A stretch of 64,000 nucleotides of DNA, taken from Caballeronia sp. Lep1P3 (lineage in GTDB: Bacteria; Pseudomonadota; Gammaproteobacteria; Burkholderiales; Burkholderiaceae). Under the pieces are notes generated by a model. It ran no database searches, was not told the DNA's origin, and was given only the letters and a program-made list of their open reading frames with translations. The stretch is from NCBI RefSeq assembly GCF_022879595.1, contig NZ_CP084265.1, positions 558,001-622,000 of the forward strand, given 5' to 3'. Below are positions 53,204 through 64,000 of the stretch, one piece after another. Both the position numbers and the translations under genes were made by a program. Positions within the stretch are counted from its first letter, which is position 1. Each line of letters starts with the position of its first letter.

Positions 53204-53239
53204 GCCCGGGAGATCGCGATGTCGTGCGATCACCCGGGC
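53204..53239 (+). repeat. hairpin after the adhesin stop
   Basis: GCCCGGG (53204-53210) pairs with CCCGGGC (53233-53239), with an inner TCGC/GCGA step. No T run follows, so it may attenuate read-through into the lipoprotein gene or stabilise the mRNA rather than terminate. Confidence 0.4.
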
Positions 53240-53277
53240 GACACGGAGCCACTTCGTATTAACCTGGCAAAACACAG

Positions 53278-53586
53278 ATGTCCAAACTTCTTATCTCAGC
53301 GCTTCTGCTGGCCGGCGTGCTCTCAGCGTGCGCGACGGACACGGACATGACTTACACCGCCCGCAAGGTGAACATCGCAGGGCAGGCCGATGCCTACCGC
53401 GTCACCTGTTCCGGTGTCTTCGAATCGCAAAAGTCCTGCATGGCAGCTGCCGCGCGGATTTGCAAGGAGGAGCAAGTCGTCATGACGCAAGCGATCGACG
53501 GCGCTCCGGTCGATCAAGGCCGAAGCAACCCACGCGAAATCACTTTCAGTTGCGCTGCGGCAGCGCCGCCCAAGCCGGCCGCTTGA
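53278..53586 (+). CDS. small lipoprotein downstream of the adhesin
   Basis: A 102-residue protein with a lipoprotein signal (MSKLLISALLLAGVLSAC, lipidated Cys18) and a mature part containing five cysteines counting the lipid one, or four that could form two disulfides (VTCSGVF, KSCMAAAARICKEEQ, FSCAAAA). The end is Ala/Pro rich. I do not recognise a family. It starts 102 bp after the adhesin stop on the same strand and ends at a strong terminator. It could be an accessory lipoprotein for adhesin export, as known for some other trimeric autotransporters, but it lacks an OmpA-like peptidoglycan-binding domain. This role is inference. No clear ribosome site is seen. Confidence 0.7.
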   Translation: MSKLLISALLLAGVLSACATDTDMTYTARKVNIAGQADAYRVTCSGVFESQKSCMAAAARICKEEQVVMTQAIDGAPVDQGRSNPREITFSCAAAAPPKPAA

Positions 53587-53607
53587 TCGCGCGACCGATT
53601 CACCCCG

Positions 53608-53639
53608 AAACCGACGCTCATCCGAGCGTCGGTTTTTTT
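53608..53639 (+). terminator. Rho-independent terminator after the lipoprotein gene
   Basis: Perfect 12-bp stem 53608-53619 / 53624-53635 with a four-base loop and a run of T to 53639. It marks the right edge of the adhesin transcription unit. Confidence 0.9.
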
Positions 53640-53835
53640 ATTTGCGCGCGCGCAATTCGGACGGCGCACGCATCGCACAGTCCATTGCGCGTTCAACGAC
53701 ACCTTCGCGGCTTGCCAGTAGAATTCGGATTTCTCCGCGCCGTGTGCGCGCTTGCCGGACATTGCCAGGAAGAGGGGCAGCGGCGGCAAACGCACGCATA
53801 GCGCAAATAATCTCAACAAAATCAAAGGAGGCGTT

Positions 53836-55197
53836 ATGCCAGCCGTCCACGGGAGCATGTTGCTGCTCTACGCGGTGATCGCGATCGCGGTTCTGATCCT
53901 GATGATCGCCCGCTTCAAGGTTTACCCGTTTCTCGTTCTGATGATCGTATCCGTGCTGCTGGCGCTCGCCGTCGGCATGCCGATGGACAAGATCGTCAAG
54001 GCGTTCGAAACCGGCAATGGCAACACGCTCGGGCATATCGCGGTGGTCGTCGGCCTCGGCACCATGCTCGGCAAGATGATGGCGGAATCGGGCGGGGCCG
54101 AGCGCATCGCCAATACGCTGATCAATCTGTTCGGCGAGAAAAACATCCACTGGGCGATGATGGTCGTCGCGATCATCGTCGGTTTGCCGGTGTTCTTCGA
54201 AGTCGGCTTCGTGCTGCTGATTCCGATTGCTTTCAACGTCGCAAGGCGAACCGGCAAGTCGCTGCTGCTCATCGGTCTGCCGATGGTCGCCGGCTTGTCC
54301 GTGGTCCACGGCCTCGTTCCGCCGCACCCCGCCGCGCTGCTCGCGGTTCAGGCGTACCACGCGGATATCGGCAAGACGATCGCGTATGGTCTGATCGTCG
54401 GGATTCCGACTGCCATCGTCGCCGGCCCGCTGTTCGCGCTGCTGATTCACAAGCACATCAAGCTGCCGGATACCAACGCGCTCGCCGATCAATTCGTCGA
54501 AAAGCACGGCGAGAGCAAGAAGCGCGAGCTGCCGGGCTTCGGCATCACCCTCTTCACGATTCTGCTGCCGGTCATTCTCATGCTCGTCGGAAGCTGGGCG
54601 GATCTCGTGTTCACGCCCAAGACGCTGCCGAACGACCTGCTGCGCTTCGTCGGTCAGTCCGATATCGCGCTCCTGATTGCCGTGCTCGTCAGTTTCTGGA
54701 CGTTCGGCGCGGCGCGCGGTTTCAATCGCGAGCAGATTCAGAAGTTCTGCGGCGAGTGTCTCGCGCCGATCGCCGGTATCACGCTGATCGTCGGTGCGGG
54801 CGGCGGTTTCGGCCAGGTGTTGCGCGATAGCGGCATTTCTCAGCAGATCGTCGCCACCGCTTCGCAGGCGAGCCTGTCGCCGCTTCTGCTCGGCTGGTTC
54901 GTGGCCGCGCTGATCCGCCTTGCCACGGGTTCGGCGACCGTCGCGATGACGACCGCCTGCGGCATCGTCGCGCCGATCGCGAGCGCCGCCGGCGGGCATG
55001 TCAGCCCGGAATTGCTGGTGCTCGCGACCGGATCGGGTTCTCTGATTTTCTCGCACGTGAACGATGGCGGTTTCTGGCTGATCAAAGAGTATTTCGGCAT
55101 GACGGTCGGCCAGACGTTCAAGACCTGGTCATTGTGCGAGACCATCATTTCCCTGATGGGCCTCGGATTGACCTTCGCACTCGCGGCGGTCGTGTAA
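53836..55197 (+). CDS. gntP: GntP-family gluconate permease
   Basis: A 453-residue inner-membrane proton symporter with about 12 hydrophobic helices. Family motifs include GLPVFFEVGFVLLIPIAF, GLVPPHPAALLAV, RLATGSATVAMTTACGIVAPI and SGSLIFSHVNDGGFWLIKEYF. It imports gluconate for phosphorylation by the kinase 10 bp downstream. AAAGGAGG just before the ATG fixes the start at 53836. The 195-bp gap upstream holds its promoter. Confidence 0.93.
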   Translation: MPAVHGSMLLLYAVIAIAVLILMIARFKVYPFLVLMIVSVLLALAVGMPMDKIVKAFETGNGNTLGHIAVVVGLGTMLGKMMAESGGAERIANTLINLFGEKNIHWAMMVVAIIVGLPVFFEVGFVLLIPIAFNVARRTGKSLLLIGLPMVAGLSVVHGLVPPHPAALLAVQAYHADIGKTIAYGLIVGIPTAIVAGPLFALLIHKHIKLPDTNALADQFVEKHGESKKRELPGFGITLFTILLPVILMLVGSWADLVFTPKTLPNDLLRFVGQSDIALLIAVLVSFWTFGAARGFNREQIQKFCGECLAPIAGITLIVGAGGGFGQVLRDSGISQQIVATASQASLSPLLLGWFVAALIRLATGSATVAMTTACGIVAPIASAAGGHVSPELLVLATGSGSLIFSHVNDGGFWLIKEYFGMTVGQTFKTWSLCETIISLMGLGLTFALAAVV

Positions 55198-55207
55198 GGA
55201 GCTTTCG

Positions 55208-55702
55208 ATGATTCTGATCGCGATGGGCGTGTCGGGCGCCGGAAAGTCCCGAATCGGTGAATTGCTGGCGGAACGCCTGCATTGCTCGTTCACGGACGGC
55301 GACGCCTTCCACAGCGCCGCCAACAAGGAGAAGATGCACCACGGCATTCCGCTGACCGACGAGGACCGCAGGCCGTGGCTCCAGACGATTCGCGCGGCTA
55401 TCGAAGAGAAGCAGCGCGCCGGCGAGACGGCGGTTTTCACGTGTTCGTCGCTCAAGCGTTCTTACCGCGACGTGCTGCGCGACGGCGACAGCGACGTGTG
55501 CTTCGTTTATCTGCACGGCACGTTGGAGACGCTGAGCGAGCGGCTGCAGACGCGCACCGGCCATTTCTTCGATCCGTCGCTGCTGCAAAGCCAGCTCGAC
55601 ACGCTCGAGGAACCGGGCGAGGACGAGGCGATCAGCGAGAGCATCGAACTGTCGCCCGAGCAGATCGTCGATAACGTGATCGAGAAGCTGAAGACGCGCT
55701 GA
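55208..55702 (+). CDS. gntK: gluconokinase
   Basis: A 164-residue kinase with P-loop GVSGAGKS (7-14), DGDAFHSAANKEKMHHGIPLTDEDR, FTCSSLKRSYRD and VYLHGT, the full GntK pattern. It makes 6-phosphogluconate, the substrate of Edd at 31512. It is coupled to gntP by a 10-bp spacer. A bidirectional terminator follows. Confidence 0.95.
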   Translation: MILIAMGVSGAGKSRIGELLAERLHCSFTDGDAFHSAANKEKMHHGIPLTDEDRRPWLQTIRAAIEEKQRAGETAVFTCSSLKRSYRDVLRDGDSDVCFVYLHGTLETLSERLQTRTGHFFDPSLLQSQLDTLEEPGEDEAISESIELSPEQIVDNVIEKLKTR

Positions 55703-55722
55703 ATCCGCGCGAACCAAAGCAA

Positions 55723-55760
55723 AAGCCCCACGTTCGGCAGAACGTGGGGCTTCTCTATTT
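55723..55760. terminator. bidirectional terminator between gntK and purB
   Basis: Perfect 13-bp stem 55723-55735 / 55740-55752, loop GGCA. T-rich sequence follows on the plus strand, and TTTTGCTTT follows on the minus strand, serving both convergent genes. Confidence 0.88.
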
Positions 55761-55795
55761 GCGGCGCGGCAGCGGCAGCGGACCTTATATGATCG

Positions 55796-57241
<1,446 letters not shown>

Positions 57242-57272
57242 TTACCATCGGATGTCTCTCATTCCGGGGCGC

Positions 57273-57971
57273 TCAGCGCCTTCGCAGTTCTTCGTCGAGC
57301 GCGTGAAGCTGGGCGGGCGTGCCGACGTTTTCCCATCGGCCTTCGAACAGTTCGCCGCTCGCGCGCCCATCGGCGATAGTTTCGCGATAGTACGGCGTCA
57401 GCGCGCGGCGCGTGCCGGGCGTGAGATCGCGGAACATGCGCGTGTCGTAGACCCCGATGTTGCCGAACGTGCAGCGCGGCGCGCCGTCGAGCGAGAGCTT
57501 GCCGTCGATGAGCGCGAAATCGCCCGCCGGATGAAAGGGCGGATTCGGCGTCATCACAAGATGCATGCCGGGAACGTCGCGCAGCGCGAGCGCTTCTGCG
57601 TGCGTGCGCAGCGTGGCGTAGTCGAAGTCGCAGAACACGTCGCCGCTCACCGCGACGAACACGCCGCTGCCGATCATCGGAAGCGCCTGCGCGATGCCGC
57701 CCGCCGTCTCCAGCGCTTCGGTTTCCGGCGAGAAGCGCAACTCGACGCCCCAGCGCGAGCCGTCGCCGAGCGCCGCTTCGATCTGCGCGCCGAGCCAGGC
57801 GTGATTGATGACGATACGTTCGATGCCCGCCGCCGCGAGACGCTCGATCTGCCAGACGATCAGCGGCTTGCCGCCCGCTTCGAGTAGCGGTTTGGGGCAT
57901 GTATCGGTGAGCGGGCGCATGCGTTCGCCGCGGCCGGCGGCGAAGATCATCGCCGTTTTGAGAGCGCGCAT
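57273..57971 (-). CDS. murU: N-acetylmuramate-1-phosphate uridylyltransferase
   Basis: A 232-residue nucleotidyltransferase with the signature AAGRGERMRPLTDTCPKPLL (11-30) and VSGDVFCDFDY metal-binding Asp residues. Next to amgK it matches MurU, which makes UDP-MurNAc from MurNAc-1-phosphate in the peptidoglycan recycling route first described in Pseudomonas. The start at 57971 (MRALKTAMIF) is 10 bp after the amgK stop; the longer frame to 58310 overlaps amgK and is rejected. Confidence 0.9.
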   Translation of the reverse strand: MRALKTAMIFAAGRGERMRPLTDTCPKPLLEAGGKPLIVWQIERLAAAGIERIVINHAWLGAQIEAALGDGSRWGVELRFSPETEALETAGGIAQALPMIGSGVFVAVSGDVFCDFDYATLRTHAEALALRDVPGMHLVMTPNPPFHPAGDFALIDGKLSLDGAPRCTFGNIGVYDTRMFRDLTPGTRRALTPYYRETIADGRASGELFEGRWENVGTPAQLHALDEELRRR

Positions 57972-57981
57972 CGACGTGAGC

Positions 57982-59007
57982 CTAGAACGTATAGCCGACT
58001 TCGATCGCGCGGCCTTCGAGCGAATCGAGCAGGCGCGCGAACGGCCACAGCGGGGCGTAACGCTCCGCGACCTTGCGCGCGTAGCCGATGAAACGCGGCA
58101 GATCCGCGAGGTAACGCGGCTTGCCGTCGCGATAATGGATGCGCGCAAAAAGCCCCAGCACCTTGATGTGCCGCTGCAGGCCCATCCATTCGAGCTGGCG
58201 GTAGAACTCGCCGAAATCGGGATCGACGGGAAGCCCGGCTTTTTTCGCGCGCTCCCAGTAATACGCGATGCAGTCGAGCTGGAACTCTTCGTCCCAGCTG
58301 ATGAACGCATCGCGCACGAGCGAGGCCATGTCGTAAGTGATCGGGCCGTACACCGCGTCCTGAAAATCGAGCACGCCGGGATTCGGCTCCGACACCATCA
58401 AATTGCGCGGCATGTAATCGCGCAGCATGAAGGTTTGCGGCTGCGCGAGCGCGCTTTCGGCGAGCAGCGCGAAGGTGTCGTCGAGCGTCTTGCGCTCTTC
58501 CTCCGTCACTTCGCGGCCCAGATGCCGGCCGATGAACCATTCGGGCATCAGCTCCATCTCGCGGCGCAGGAACGCTTCGTCGAACGGCGGCAGCACGCCT
58601 TCGCGCGCGGTCTGCTGAAAGCGGATCAACGTGTCGATGGCCGCGCGCATCAGCGGCCGCGCGTTCTTCTCGTCGAGCACGGACATGTACGTGGTCGTGC
58701 CGAGATCGGTGACGAGCATGAAGCCGGCGTCGAAATCCGTTTCCAGAATCTTCGGCACATGCACGCTCGCCGCTTCGAGCAATTCCGCGACCTGCACGAA
58801 CTCGCGGCATTTTTCGGGCGGCGGCGCATCGACCGCGATCAGCGTGTTGCCGTAGTCCGACTCGCAATCGAGACGGAAATAGCGGCGAAAACTGGCATCG
58901 GCGGAGGCGGGGGCGAGGCTCGCGACATTCAGCCGATAACGCGCGGCGAAAGTCTCAAGCCAGGAACGGAGTTGGTCGAAGCGGGCGTCGGCGGGAATGT
59001 GCGTCAT
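57982..59007 (-). CDS. amgK: anomeric MurNAc/GlcNAc kinase
   Basis: A 341-residue aminoglycoside-phosphotransferase-fold kinase. The catalytic loop is LRDYMPRNLMV (195-205) and the metal site is VLDFQDAVYGP (212-222). It phosphorylates MurNAc at the anomeric position, the step before MurU, in the recycling bypass that gives intrinsic fosfomycin tolerance. Divergent from lptD with 267 bp between starts, as in Pseudomonas and other Burkholderia. Start MTHIPADARF chosen over an earlier ATG at 59058. Confidence 0.9.
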   Translation of the reverse strand: MTHIPADARFDQLRSWLETFAARYRLNVASLAPASADASFRRYFRLDCESDYGNTLIAVDAPPPEKCREFVQVAELLEAASVHVPKILETDFDAGFMLVTDLGTTTYMSVLDEKNARPLMRAAIDTLIRFQQTAREGVLPPFDEAFLRREMELMPEWFIGRHLGREVTEEERKTLDDTFALLAESALAQPQTFMLRDYMPRNLMVSEPNPGVLDFQDAVYGPITYDMASLVRDAFISWDEEFQLDCIAYYWERAKKAGLPVDPDFGEFYRQLEWMGLQRHIKVLGLFARIHYRDGKPRYLADLPRFIGYARKVAERYAPLWPFARLLDSLEGRAIEVGYTF

Positions 59008-59034
59008 AAATTCGAGAGGCAAAACATCTTGCCA

Positions 59035-59040
59035 TATAAT
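59035..59040 (+). promoter_or_regulatory. probable -10 element for lptD
   Basis: Consensus TATAAT in the amgK/lptD divergent gap, 234 bp before the lptD ATG, with a weak TTCGAG at -35 spacing. It implies a long lptD leader. Confidence 0.4.
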
Positions 59041-59274
59041 ACCCCACGACTTTTTCAAGCGATCCTTGAGCTATCTGTTCGCGCTTGGCGCCAGGCGCCG
59101 ACGACCGTGCCGCGTCATCGTTCGATCGAGTGTCGTCCTGCATAGCGACGGACCGTCAGGTTCACCAGGGCATCGACGCGGGCAACGACGCGCACAGTGA
59201 CGCCGGCAAAGCGGCCGCTCATTCGGCGGCATCGAGCGCGCGCCACGCGAACGGGATCGAACCGCCACCCATAC

Positions 59275-61665
59275 ATGCCGCCACGACAGTTTCCCGTATC
59301 GAAGATCCAAGGCGACGCTCAGCCACGCCGACGGCGGCTCGTCGCCGCGCTGCTTTCCGTACCGGGCCTGATGCCCGCTTTCGCGCATGCGCAGCTCGCC
59401 GGTCCCGCCGCCGATGCGCAGCCGCTCGACGGCGCCGGCAGCCTGCGTCTCGCGCCGCAACTGCTCGAGCGTCCGCTGAAAAGCGGGCAGCAGCCCACGA
59501 CCTTCCTTCTGGGCGACAAGGCCACCGGCACGTCCGACGAGGACAAGGCGGCGAAGGGCGCGGCGGAAGTGCGCCGCACGGTCACGGTCATCAAGGCCGA
59601 CGCGCTCCATTACGATCAGGATACGGACATGGCCGATGCTTTCGGCAATGTCAGGCTCATCAACAACGGCATGACGTTCGTCGGGCCGGAAGCGCATCTG
59701 AAGGTGGATTCGAACGAAGGGTTCATGACGAACCCGAAGTACCACTTCAATCTGACGGGCGGCTCGGGCAGCGCGGAACGCATCGATCTCATCGACAACG
59801 AGCGCGGGCGCGTCGATCACGGCACGTACACCGCGTGCCAGTGCGAGAGCGATCCGGCGTGGTACATCAAGGGATCGTCGTTCGACTTCGATACCGGCTC
59901 GGAAGAGGGCATCGCGCACAACGGCGTGCTGTTCTTTCAGGGCGTGCCGGTGTTCGCGAGCCCGTGGCTTTCGTTTCCGCTCACGGGCGAACGTCGCAGC
60001 GGTCTTCTGCCGCCGACCTTCTCGCTCAGTTCGACGACCGGCTTCGAAATCACCGCGCCGTACTATTTCAACATCGCGCCGAACCGCGACCTGACCGTCA
60101 CGCCGCGCATCATGTCGCGCCGCGGCGTGCTGGGCGAGGTGAATTACCGCTATCTTTCGCCGACGTATTCCGGCTCGTTCACGGCCGACTATTTGCCGAA
60201 CGACCGCGAAACGCACACGAACCGCTACGCGATCTTCTGGCAGCACACGCAGAATCTCGGCGGCGGCTTCGGCGCTTACGTGAATTACAACAAGGTTTCC
60301 GACGACCAGTATCCGGAAGACCTGGGCAACGCGTCGAACCAGTTCCTGAACGGCACGCAACTGGTCTATCAGCAGGAAGCCGGGCTGACCTACAACAACG
60401 GGCCGTGGTCGGTGCTCGCCCGCGAGCAGCGCTGGCAGACGCTGCAGCCGTCCATTCCGCCGTATGCGCGCGAGCCGCAACTGAACGTTCAGTACAACAA
60501 GTACAACGTCAACGGCTTCGACTACGGCGCGGAAGCGGACTTCACGCGCTTCACGATCACGCAGGAAGGCGCGACCGACGGCCAGCGCATGTACTTCAAC
60601 CCGTACCTGAGCTACGGGATCAATGCGCCGGGTTACTTCTTCACGCCGAAGGTGCAGTGGCACTTCGCGTCTTACGACCTGAGCCACATCGCGACCGGCC
60701 CGATCGCGGGACAACCGCTGACGCCGGCCGGACAGCCCAAGAATTTCACCGAGTCGATTCCGACGCTCACCCTCGATACGGGGCTCGTGTTCGACCGGTC
60801 GGTGCGCCTTTTCGGGCAGGACTATATCCAGACGCTCGAGCCGCGGCTCTATTACGTCTATACGCCGTATCGCAACCAGAATTTCGCGCCGATTTTCGAT
60901 ACCGCCGAAGCCGACTTCGGCCTCGCGGAAATCTATACGCCGAACACGTTCGTCGGCAACGACCGCATCGCGGACGCGAACCGCCTGACCGCCGGCCTGA
61001 CGACGCGCTTCATCAATCCCGCGACGGGCGACGAGCGCGCGCGTTTCGTCATCGCGCAGCAGTACTATTTCACGAGCCAGCGCGTCACCATTTCGCAAGA
61101 TCAGCCGATGAACGAGGCGAAGCACTCGGACCTGATCGCGGGCGCGGCGATCAAGCTGGGCGCTGGCTTCGCCTCGGAAACGGCGTTCCAATATAATGTC
61201 GACAACAACCAGCTCGTGCGCTCGAGCGTCGGCTTCTCGTTCAGTCCGTCCGACCGCAAGGTCATCAACGTCGGCTACCGGTACACGCGCTCGAACCAGA
61301 CCACGCTCGTGAACGAGCCGATCAACCAGATTCTGGTGTCGGGCGAATGGCCGCTGACGAATCGCCTCTATGCCGTGGCGCGTGTCAATTATGATCTCGC
61401 GAGCCACCGGCTCGTCGACGGCCTCGTGGGGTTCCAGTACGATGCCGACTGCTGGGCGCTCGGCTTCGGCGCGCAGCGCTACGCCAACGGCGTGAACACG
61501 AGCGGTCAGCCTTCGTCCGGTACGCGCGTGCTCGCGCAGATCACGTTCAAGGGGTTGTCGAGGGTCGACAACGGTCTCGTCAGCGCGTTCCGGGCAAGCG
61601 TGCAGGGCTACCAGCCTCCGCCGCCGGCAGCGCCGCCGCTTGCTCGCTTCAGCGACTACGAGTGA
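59275..61665 (+). CDS. lptD: LPS-assembly outer-membrane protein LptD
   Basis: A 796-residue LptD: signal peptide ([22 protein letters not shown]), N-terminal OstA jellyroll (about 110-230, including [23 protein letters not shown]), then the large beta barrel ending with the cysteine region [14 protein letters not shown]. The early CQC pair (TACQCESDP) and the late Cys are candidates for the LptD disulfides. With LptE (26798) it inserts LPS in the outer leaflet. lptD-surA-pdxA is a conserved operon. ATG 59275 is chosen because the upstream frame from 59197 is Arg-rich and would mask the signal. Confidence 0.93.
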   Translation: MPPRQFPVSKIQGDAQPRRRRLVAALLSVPGLMPAFAHAQLAGPAADAQPLDGAGSLRLAPQLLERPLKSGQQPTTFLLGDKATGTSDEDKAAKGAAEVRRTVTVIKADALHYDQDTDMADAFGNVRLINNGMTFVGPEAHLKVDSNEGFMTNPKYHFNLTGGSGSAERIDLIDNERGRVDHGTYTACQCESDPAWYIKGSSFDFDTGSEEGIAHNGVLFFQGVPVFASPWLSFPLTGERRSGLLPPTFSLSSTTGFEITAPYYFNIAPNRDLTVTPRIMSRRGVLGEVNYRYLSPTYSGSFTADYLPNDRETHTNRYAIFWQHTQNLGGGFGAYVNYNKVSDDQYPEDLGNASNQFLNGTQLVYQQEAGLTYNNGPWSVLAREQRWQTLQPSIPPYAREPQLNVQYNKYNVNGFDYGAEADFTRFTITQEGATDGQRMYFNPYLSYGINAPGYFFTPKVQWHFASYDLSHIATGPIAGQPLTPAGQPKNFTESIPTLTLDTGLVFDRSVRLFGQDYIQTLEPRLYYVYTPYRNQNFAPIFDTAEADFGLAEIYTPNTFVGNDRIADANRLTAGLTTRFINPATGDERARFVIAQQYYFTSQRVTISQDQPMNEAKHSDLIAGAAIKLGAGFASETAFQYNVDNNQLVRSSVGFSFSPSDRKVINVGYRYTRSNQTTLVNEPINQILVSGEWPLTNRLYAVARVNYDLASHRLVDGLVGFQYDADCWALGFGAQRYANGVNTSGQPSSGTRVLAQITFKGLSRVDNGLVSAFRASVQGYQPPPPAAPPLARFSDYE

Positions 61666-61785
61666 CGGCGATGAGCCTTCGCGCGCAGGCATCCGCTAAC
61701 CAGACGTAGACAGGCGAAGCGCGTCGCCGCGCGCCTGAGCACGTGCAGCACACGATTGATCCAGTGTGGAATTGATGGAGTATCT

Positions 61786-63150
61786 GTGGCAAACATGAAA
61801 CTGTTTCGATCGACGGCGATTGCCGCGGGTGCGCTCGCAGCGGCGCTGATCGTGAGTTCGCCGGCCGGTGCGCAGGCGTTGTCGAGTCGCAATGCGCAGG
61901 TTGCGGATTCCGTCGTCGCGGTGGTCAACGACGGCGTCATCACGCAGCGCGAACTGGAAGAGCGCACGAGCCTCGTCGCGCAGCGGCTCAAGCAGCAGAA
62001 CGCGCCCGTGCCGCCCGTCGAACAGATGCGCCAGCAGGTGCTCGACCAGATGGTGCTCGAGCGCATCCAGTTGCAGAAGGCGAAAGACGACGGCATCGTG
62101 ATCGACGACGCCGCGGTCAACCGCACCCTGCAACGCCTCGCGCAGCAGAACCAGATGACGCTCGACGTCTACCGCGCGCGCATCGAGGCGCAAGGCGTGC
62201 CGTGGTCCACCTTCGTGCACGACGCGCGCACCGAACTCACGCTCTCGAAGCTGCGCGAGAAGGAAGTGGACAGCAAAGTCACCGTGTCCGACGGCGAAGT
62301 GGCGAACTACATCGCGAGCCAGCGCGGTCCCGGCGCGCGCAACGCGAGCGATCTGCACTTGCAGCACATCATGTTCAAGGTCGCGTCCGATGCGCCCGAG
62401 GCGCAGGTCGCCGCGGTGCAGGCCAAAGCCGACGCCGTGCTGAAGCAGGCTCAGGCCGGCGACGACTTCGCCAAGCTCGCGAAGCAGAACTCGCAGGACA
62501 CCGACGCGGGCAAGGGCGGCGATCTCGGCTTTCGCGCGCCGGGCACGCTGCCGGCGGGCATCGTTTCGGCGGTGTCGGCGCTGCGTCCGGGTCAGGTCGT
62601 GCCGACGCTCCTGCGCACCGATGGCGGCTTCGAGATCGTGAAGCTCGTCGAGCGCCGCGCGAGCGAAGGCACCGCAGCGGACGCGCCCAAGCTCGTGCAG
62701 ACGCATGTGCGCCATATCTTGCTGCGCGTGTCGGACGGCATGTCCGAGGCGAGCGCGCGCCAGAAACTGCTCGACATCAAGCAGCAAGTCGCGGCGGGCG
62801 GCGATTTCGCGAACTTCGCGCGCACGTATTCGCAGGACGGCTCGGCGTCGCAGGGCGGCGATCTCGGCTGGATCAGCCCCGGCGAGACCGTGCCCGAGTT
62901 CGAGCGCGCGATGAACAATCTGCAGGACGGCGCGGTCAGCGAACCCGTGCGCAGCGAATACGGCTATCACCTGATTCAGGTGCTCGGCCGGCGCGAGGCG
63001 GAAGGTTCGGCGACGCAGCAGCTCGACATCGCGCGTCAGGCCATCGGCCAGCGCAAGGCGGAGCAGGCGTACTCGGACTGGCTGCGCGAACTGCGCGACA
63101 CCGCTTACGTGCAGTACAAGGGCATCGCTGCGCAAGAGGCGCAGCAGTAA
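61786..63150 (+). CDS. surA: periplasmic peptidyl-prolyl isomerase / OMP chaperone SurA
   Basis: A 454-residue chaperone: signal peptide (cleavage near PAGA/QA), N-terminal SurA domain ([22 protein letters not shown]), two parvulin domains starting near 188 (LHLQHIMFK) and 304 ([11 protein letters not shown]), and a C-terminal helix. It carries unfolded outer-membrane proteins, such as LptD and trimeric autotransporters, to the BAM complex. GTG 61786 has GGAG five bases upstream; ATG 61795 is the alternative. Confidence 0.93.
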   Translation: MANMKLFRSTAIAAGALAAALIVSSPAGAQALSSRNAQVADSVVAVVNDGVITQRELEERTSLVAQRLKQQNAPVPPVEQMRQQVLDQMVLERIQLQKAKDDGIVIDDAAVNRTLQRLAQQNQMTLDVYRARIEAQGVPWSTFVHDARTELTLSKLREKEVDSKVTVSDGEVANYIASQRGPGARNASDLHLQHIMFKVASDAPEAQVAAVQAKADAVLKQAQAGDDFAKLAKQNSQDTDAGKGGDLGFRAPGTLPAGIVSAVSALRPGQVVPTLLRTDGGFEIVKLVERRASEGTAADAPKLVQTHVRHILLRVSDGMSEASARQKLLDIKQQVAAGGDFANFARTYSQDGSASQGGDLGWISPGETVPEFERAMNNLQDGAVSEPVRSEYGYHLIQVLGRREAEGSATQQLDIARQAIGQRKAEQAYSDWLRELRDTAYVQYKGIAAQEAQQ

Positions 63151-63156
63151 GCGCCG

Positions 63157-64000
63157 ATGACCACCGCCGCGCGTCCTGACCTGCCGCTCGCCGTCGCCAT
63201 CACGACGGGCGAACCGGCGGGCGTCGGTCCGGAACTGACGGCGGCGGCGCTTCGCGAGGCGCACACGCGCTGGCCCGGCGTGCGCTTCACCGTGCTCGGC
63301 GACCGCGCGTTGCTGCAAGCGCGGGCGCTTTCCGGCTGGCCTTCCAGCGGCGATTCGATTCACATCGAACATCACGCGCTCGCCGCGCCCGCCGAGGCCG
63401 GCAAGCTGAACGCGGCGAACGGGCGCTATGTGCTCGGCCTGCTCGATGCCGCCATCGACGGCGCCGTCGCGGGGCGTTTCGACGCCATCGTCACCGCGCC
63501 GCTGCAAAAGAGCACGATCAACGATGCCGGCGTCCCGTTCACCGGCCACACCGAATATTTGGCCGAACGCACGCATACGCCGCGCGTCGTGATGATGCTC
63601 GCGGGCACCGGCGAGCGTCCGCTGCGCGTCGCGCTCGCGACGACGCATCTGCCGCTGAAAGACGTATCGGCGGCACTGAGCATCGACGGGCTCGTGGAAA
63701 CGCTGCGCATCATCGATCACGACTTGCGCGCGCACTTCGGCCTTGCCGCGCCGCGCGTTCTCGTGACCGGCCTCAATCCGCACGCGGGCGAAAACGGCTA
63801 TCTGGGCCGCGAGGAAATCGACGTGATCGCGCCCGCGCTCGAACGCGCCCGCGCGCTCGACATCGACGCGCCGGGTCCGTATCCCGCCGACACGCTTTTT
63901 CAGCCGCGCTATCTGAAAGACGCCGATTGCGTGCTCGCCATGTTCCACGATCAGGGCTTGCCCGTGCTGAAATACGCGACGTTCGGCGAAGGCATCAACG
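63157..64000 (+). CDS. pdxA: 4-hydroxythreonine-4-phosphate dehydrogenase, N-terminal part (cut by window end)
   Basis: 281 codons visible from ATG 63157, six bases after the surA stop. The N-terminal [18 protein letters not shown], the metal/substrate motifs [26 protein letters not shown] and TTHLPLKDV, the [12 protein letters not shown] stretch and [12 protein letters not shown] identify PdxA of pyridoxal phosphate synthesis. The gene runs off the window, with roughly 50 residues missing. Confidence 0.94.
   Translation, partial: MTTAARPDLPLAVAITTGEPAGVGPELTAAALREAHTRWPGVRFTVLGDRALLQARALSGWPSSGDSIHIEHHALAAPAEAGKLNAANGRYVLGLLDAAIDGAVAGRFDAIVTAPLQKSTINDAGVPFTGHTEYLAERTHTPRVVMMLAGTGERPLRVALATTHLPLKDVSAALSIDGLVETLRIIDHDLRAHFGLAAPRVLVTGLNPHAGENGYLGREEIDVIAPALERARALDIDAPGPYPADTLFQPRYLKDADCVLAMFHDQGLPVLKYATFGEGIN

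Noticed and set aside
53641..53835. N-terminal extension of GntP from 53752
   Set aside because: The extension is basic and polar, whereas the ATG at 53836 has a near-perfect ribosome site and starts directly before the first membrane helix.

Overview
This window is high-GC (about 65%) chromosomal DNA of a betaproteobacterium, most likely Burkholderiaceae (Burkholderia/Paraburkholderia/Caballeronia). The evidence is gene content and order: an Entner-Doudoroff edd-eda pair with a divergent hexR, DUF2827 proteins, a Burkholderia-style trimeric autotransporter adhesin (TAA), amgK-murU beside lptD-surA-pdxA, and Shine-Dalgarno motifs of the AGGAG type. No rRNA, tRNA or CRISPR was seen.

Layout. 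1-8664: a sugar-acid/sugar utilisation cluster with the end of dgoK, a 2-dehydro-3-deoxy-phosphogalactonate aldolase, a sugar SDR, a terminator, an AraFGH-type ABC importer, a second SDR of aldose 1-dehydrogenase type, an SMP-30 lactonase and an aldose 1-epimerase. Together they would import an aldose, oxidise it to a lactone, open it and cleave the dehydro-deoxy acid. 8728-17000: housekeeping genes (pyrF; thiL-pgpA-pncC on the minus strand; maeB), a lipoprotein RNase with its barstar, rsmE and a VOC protein. A candidate small RNA lies between maeB and the RNase. 17297-30290: tkt-gap, fur, bamE, dapB, exbBD, leuS-lptE-holA, proA and a HemJ-like membrane protein. 30356-34181: hexR / edd-eda with two HexR-like operators in the divergent promoter region.

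34182-53640 is the accessory part. It starts with an AT-rich gap holding a previously uncalled 43-codon Ser-rich gene on the minus strand. A fused double DUF2827 protein follows, then a very large TAA gene. The TAA is split by three insertion sequences (two different IS66 elements and one IS3 element), all in its low-complexity stalk. Each IS is flanked by a target duplication (8, 8 and 3 bp). Removing each IS with one copy of its duplication rebuilds one uninterrupted reading frame of 3162 codons, from a signal peptide to a YadA membrane anchor. A small lipoprotein gene ends the region.

53836-55702 carries gntP-gntK (gluconate uptake and phosphorylation), which feeds the edd-eda pathway on the other side of the adhesin island. 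55796-64000: purB, murU-amgK (minus), and lptD-surA-pdxA (plus, pdxA cut by the window end).
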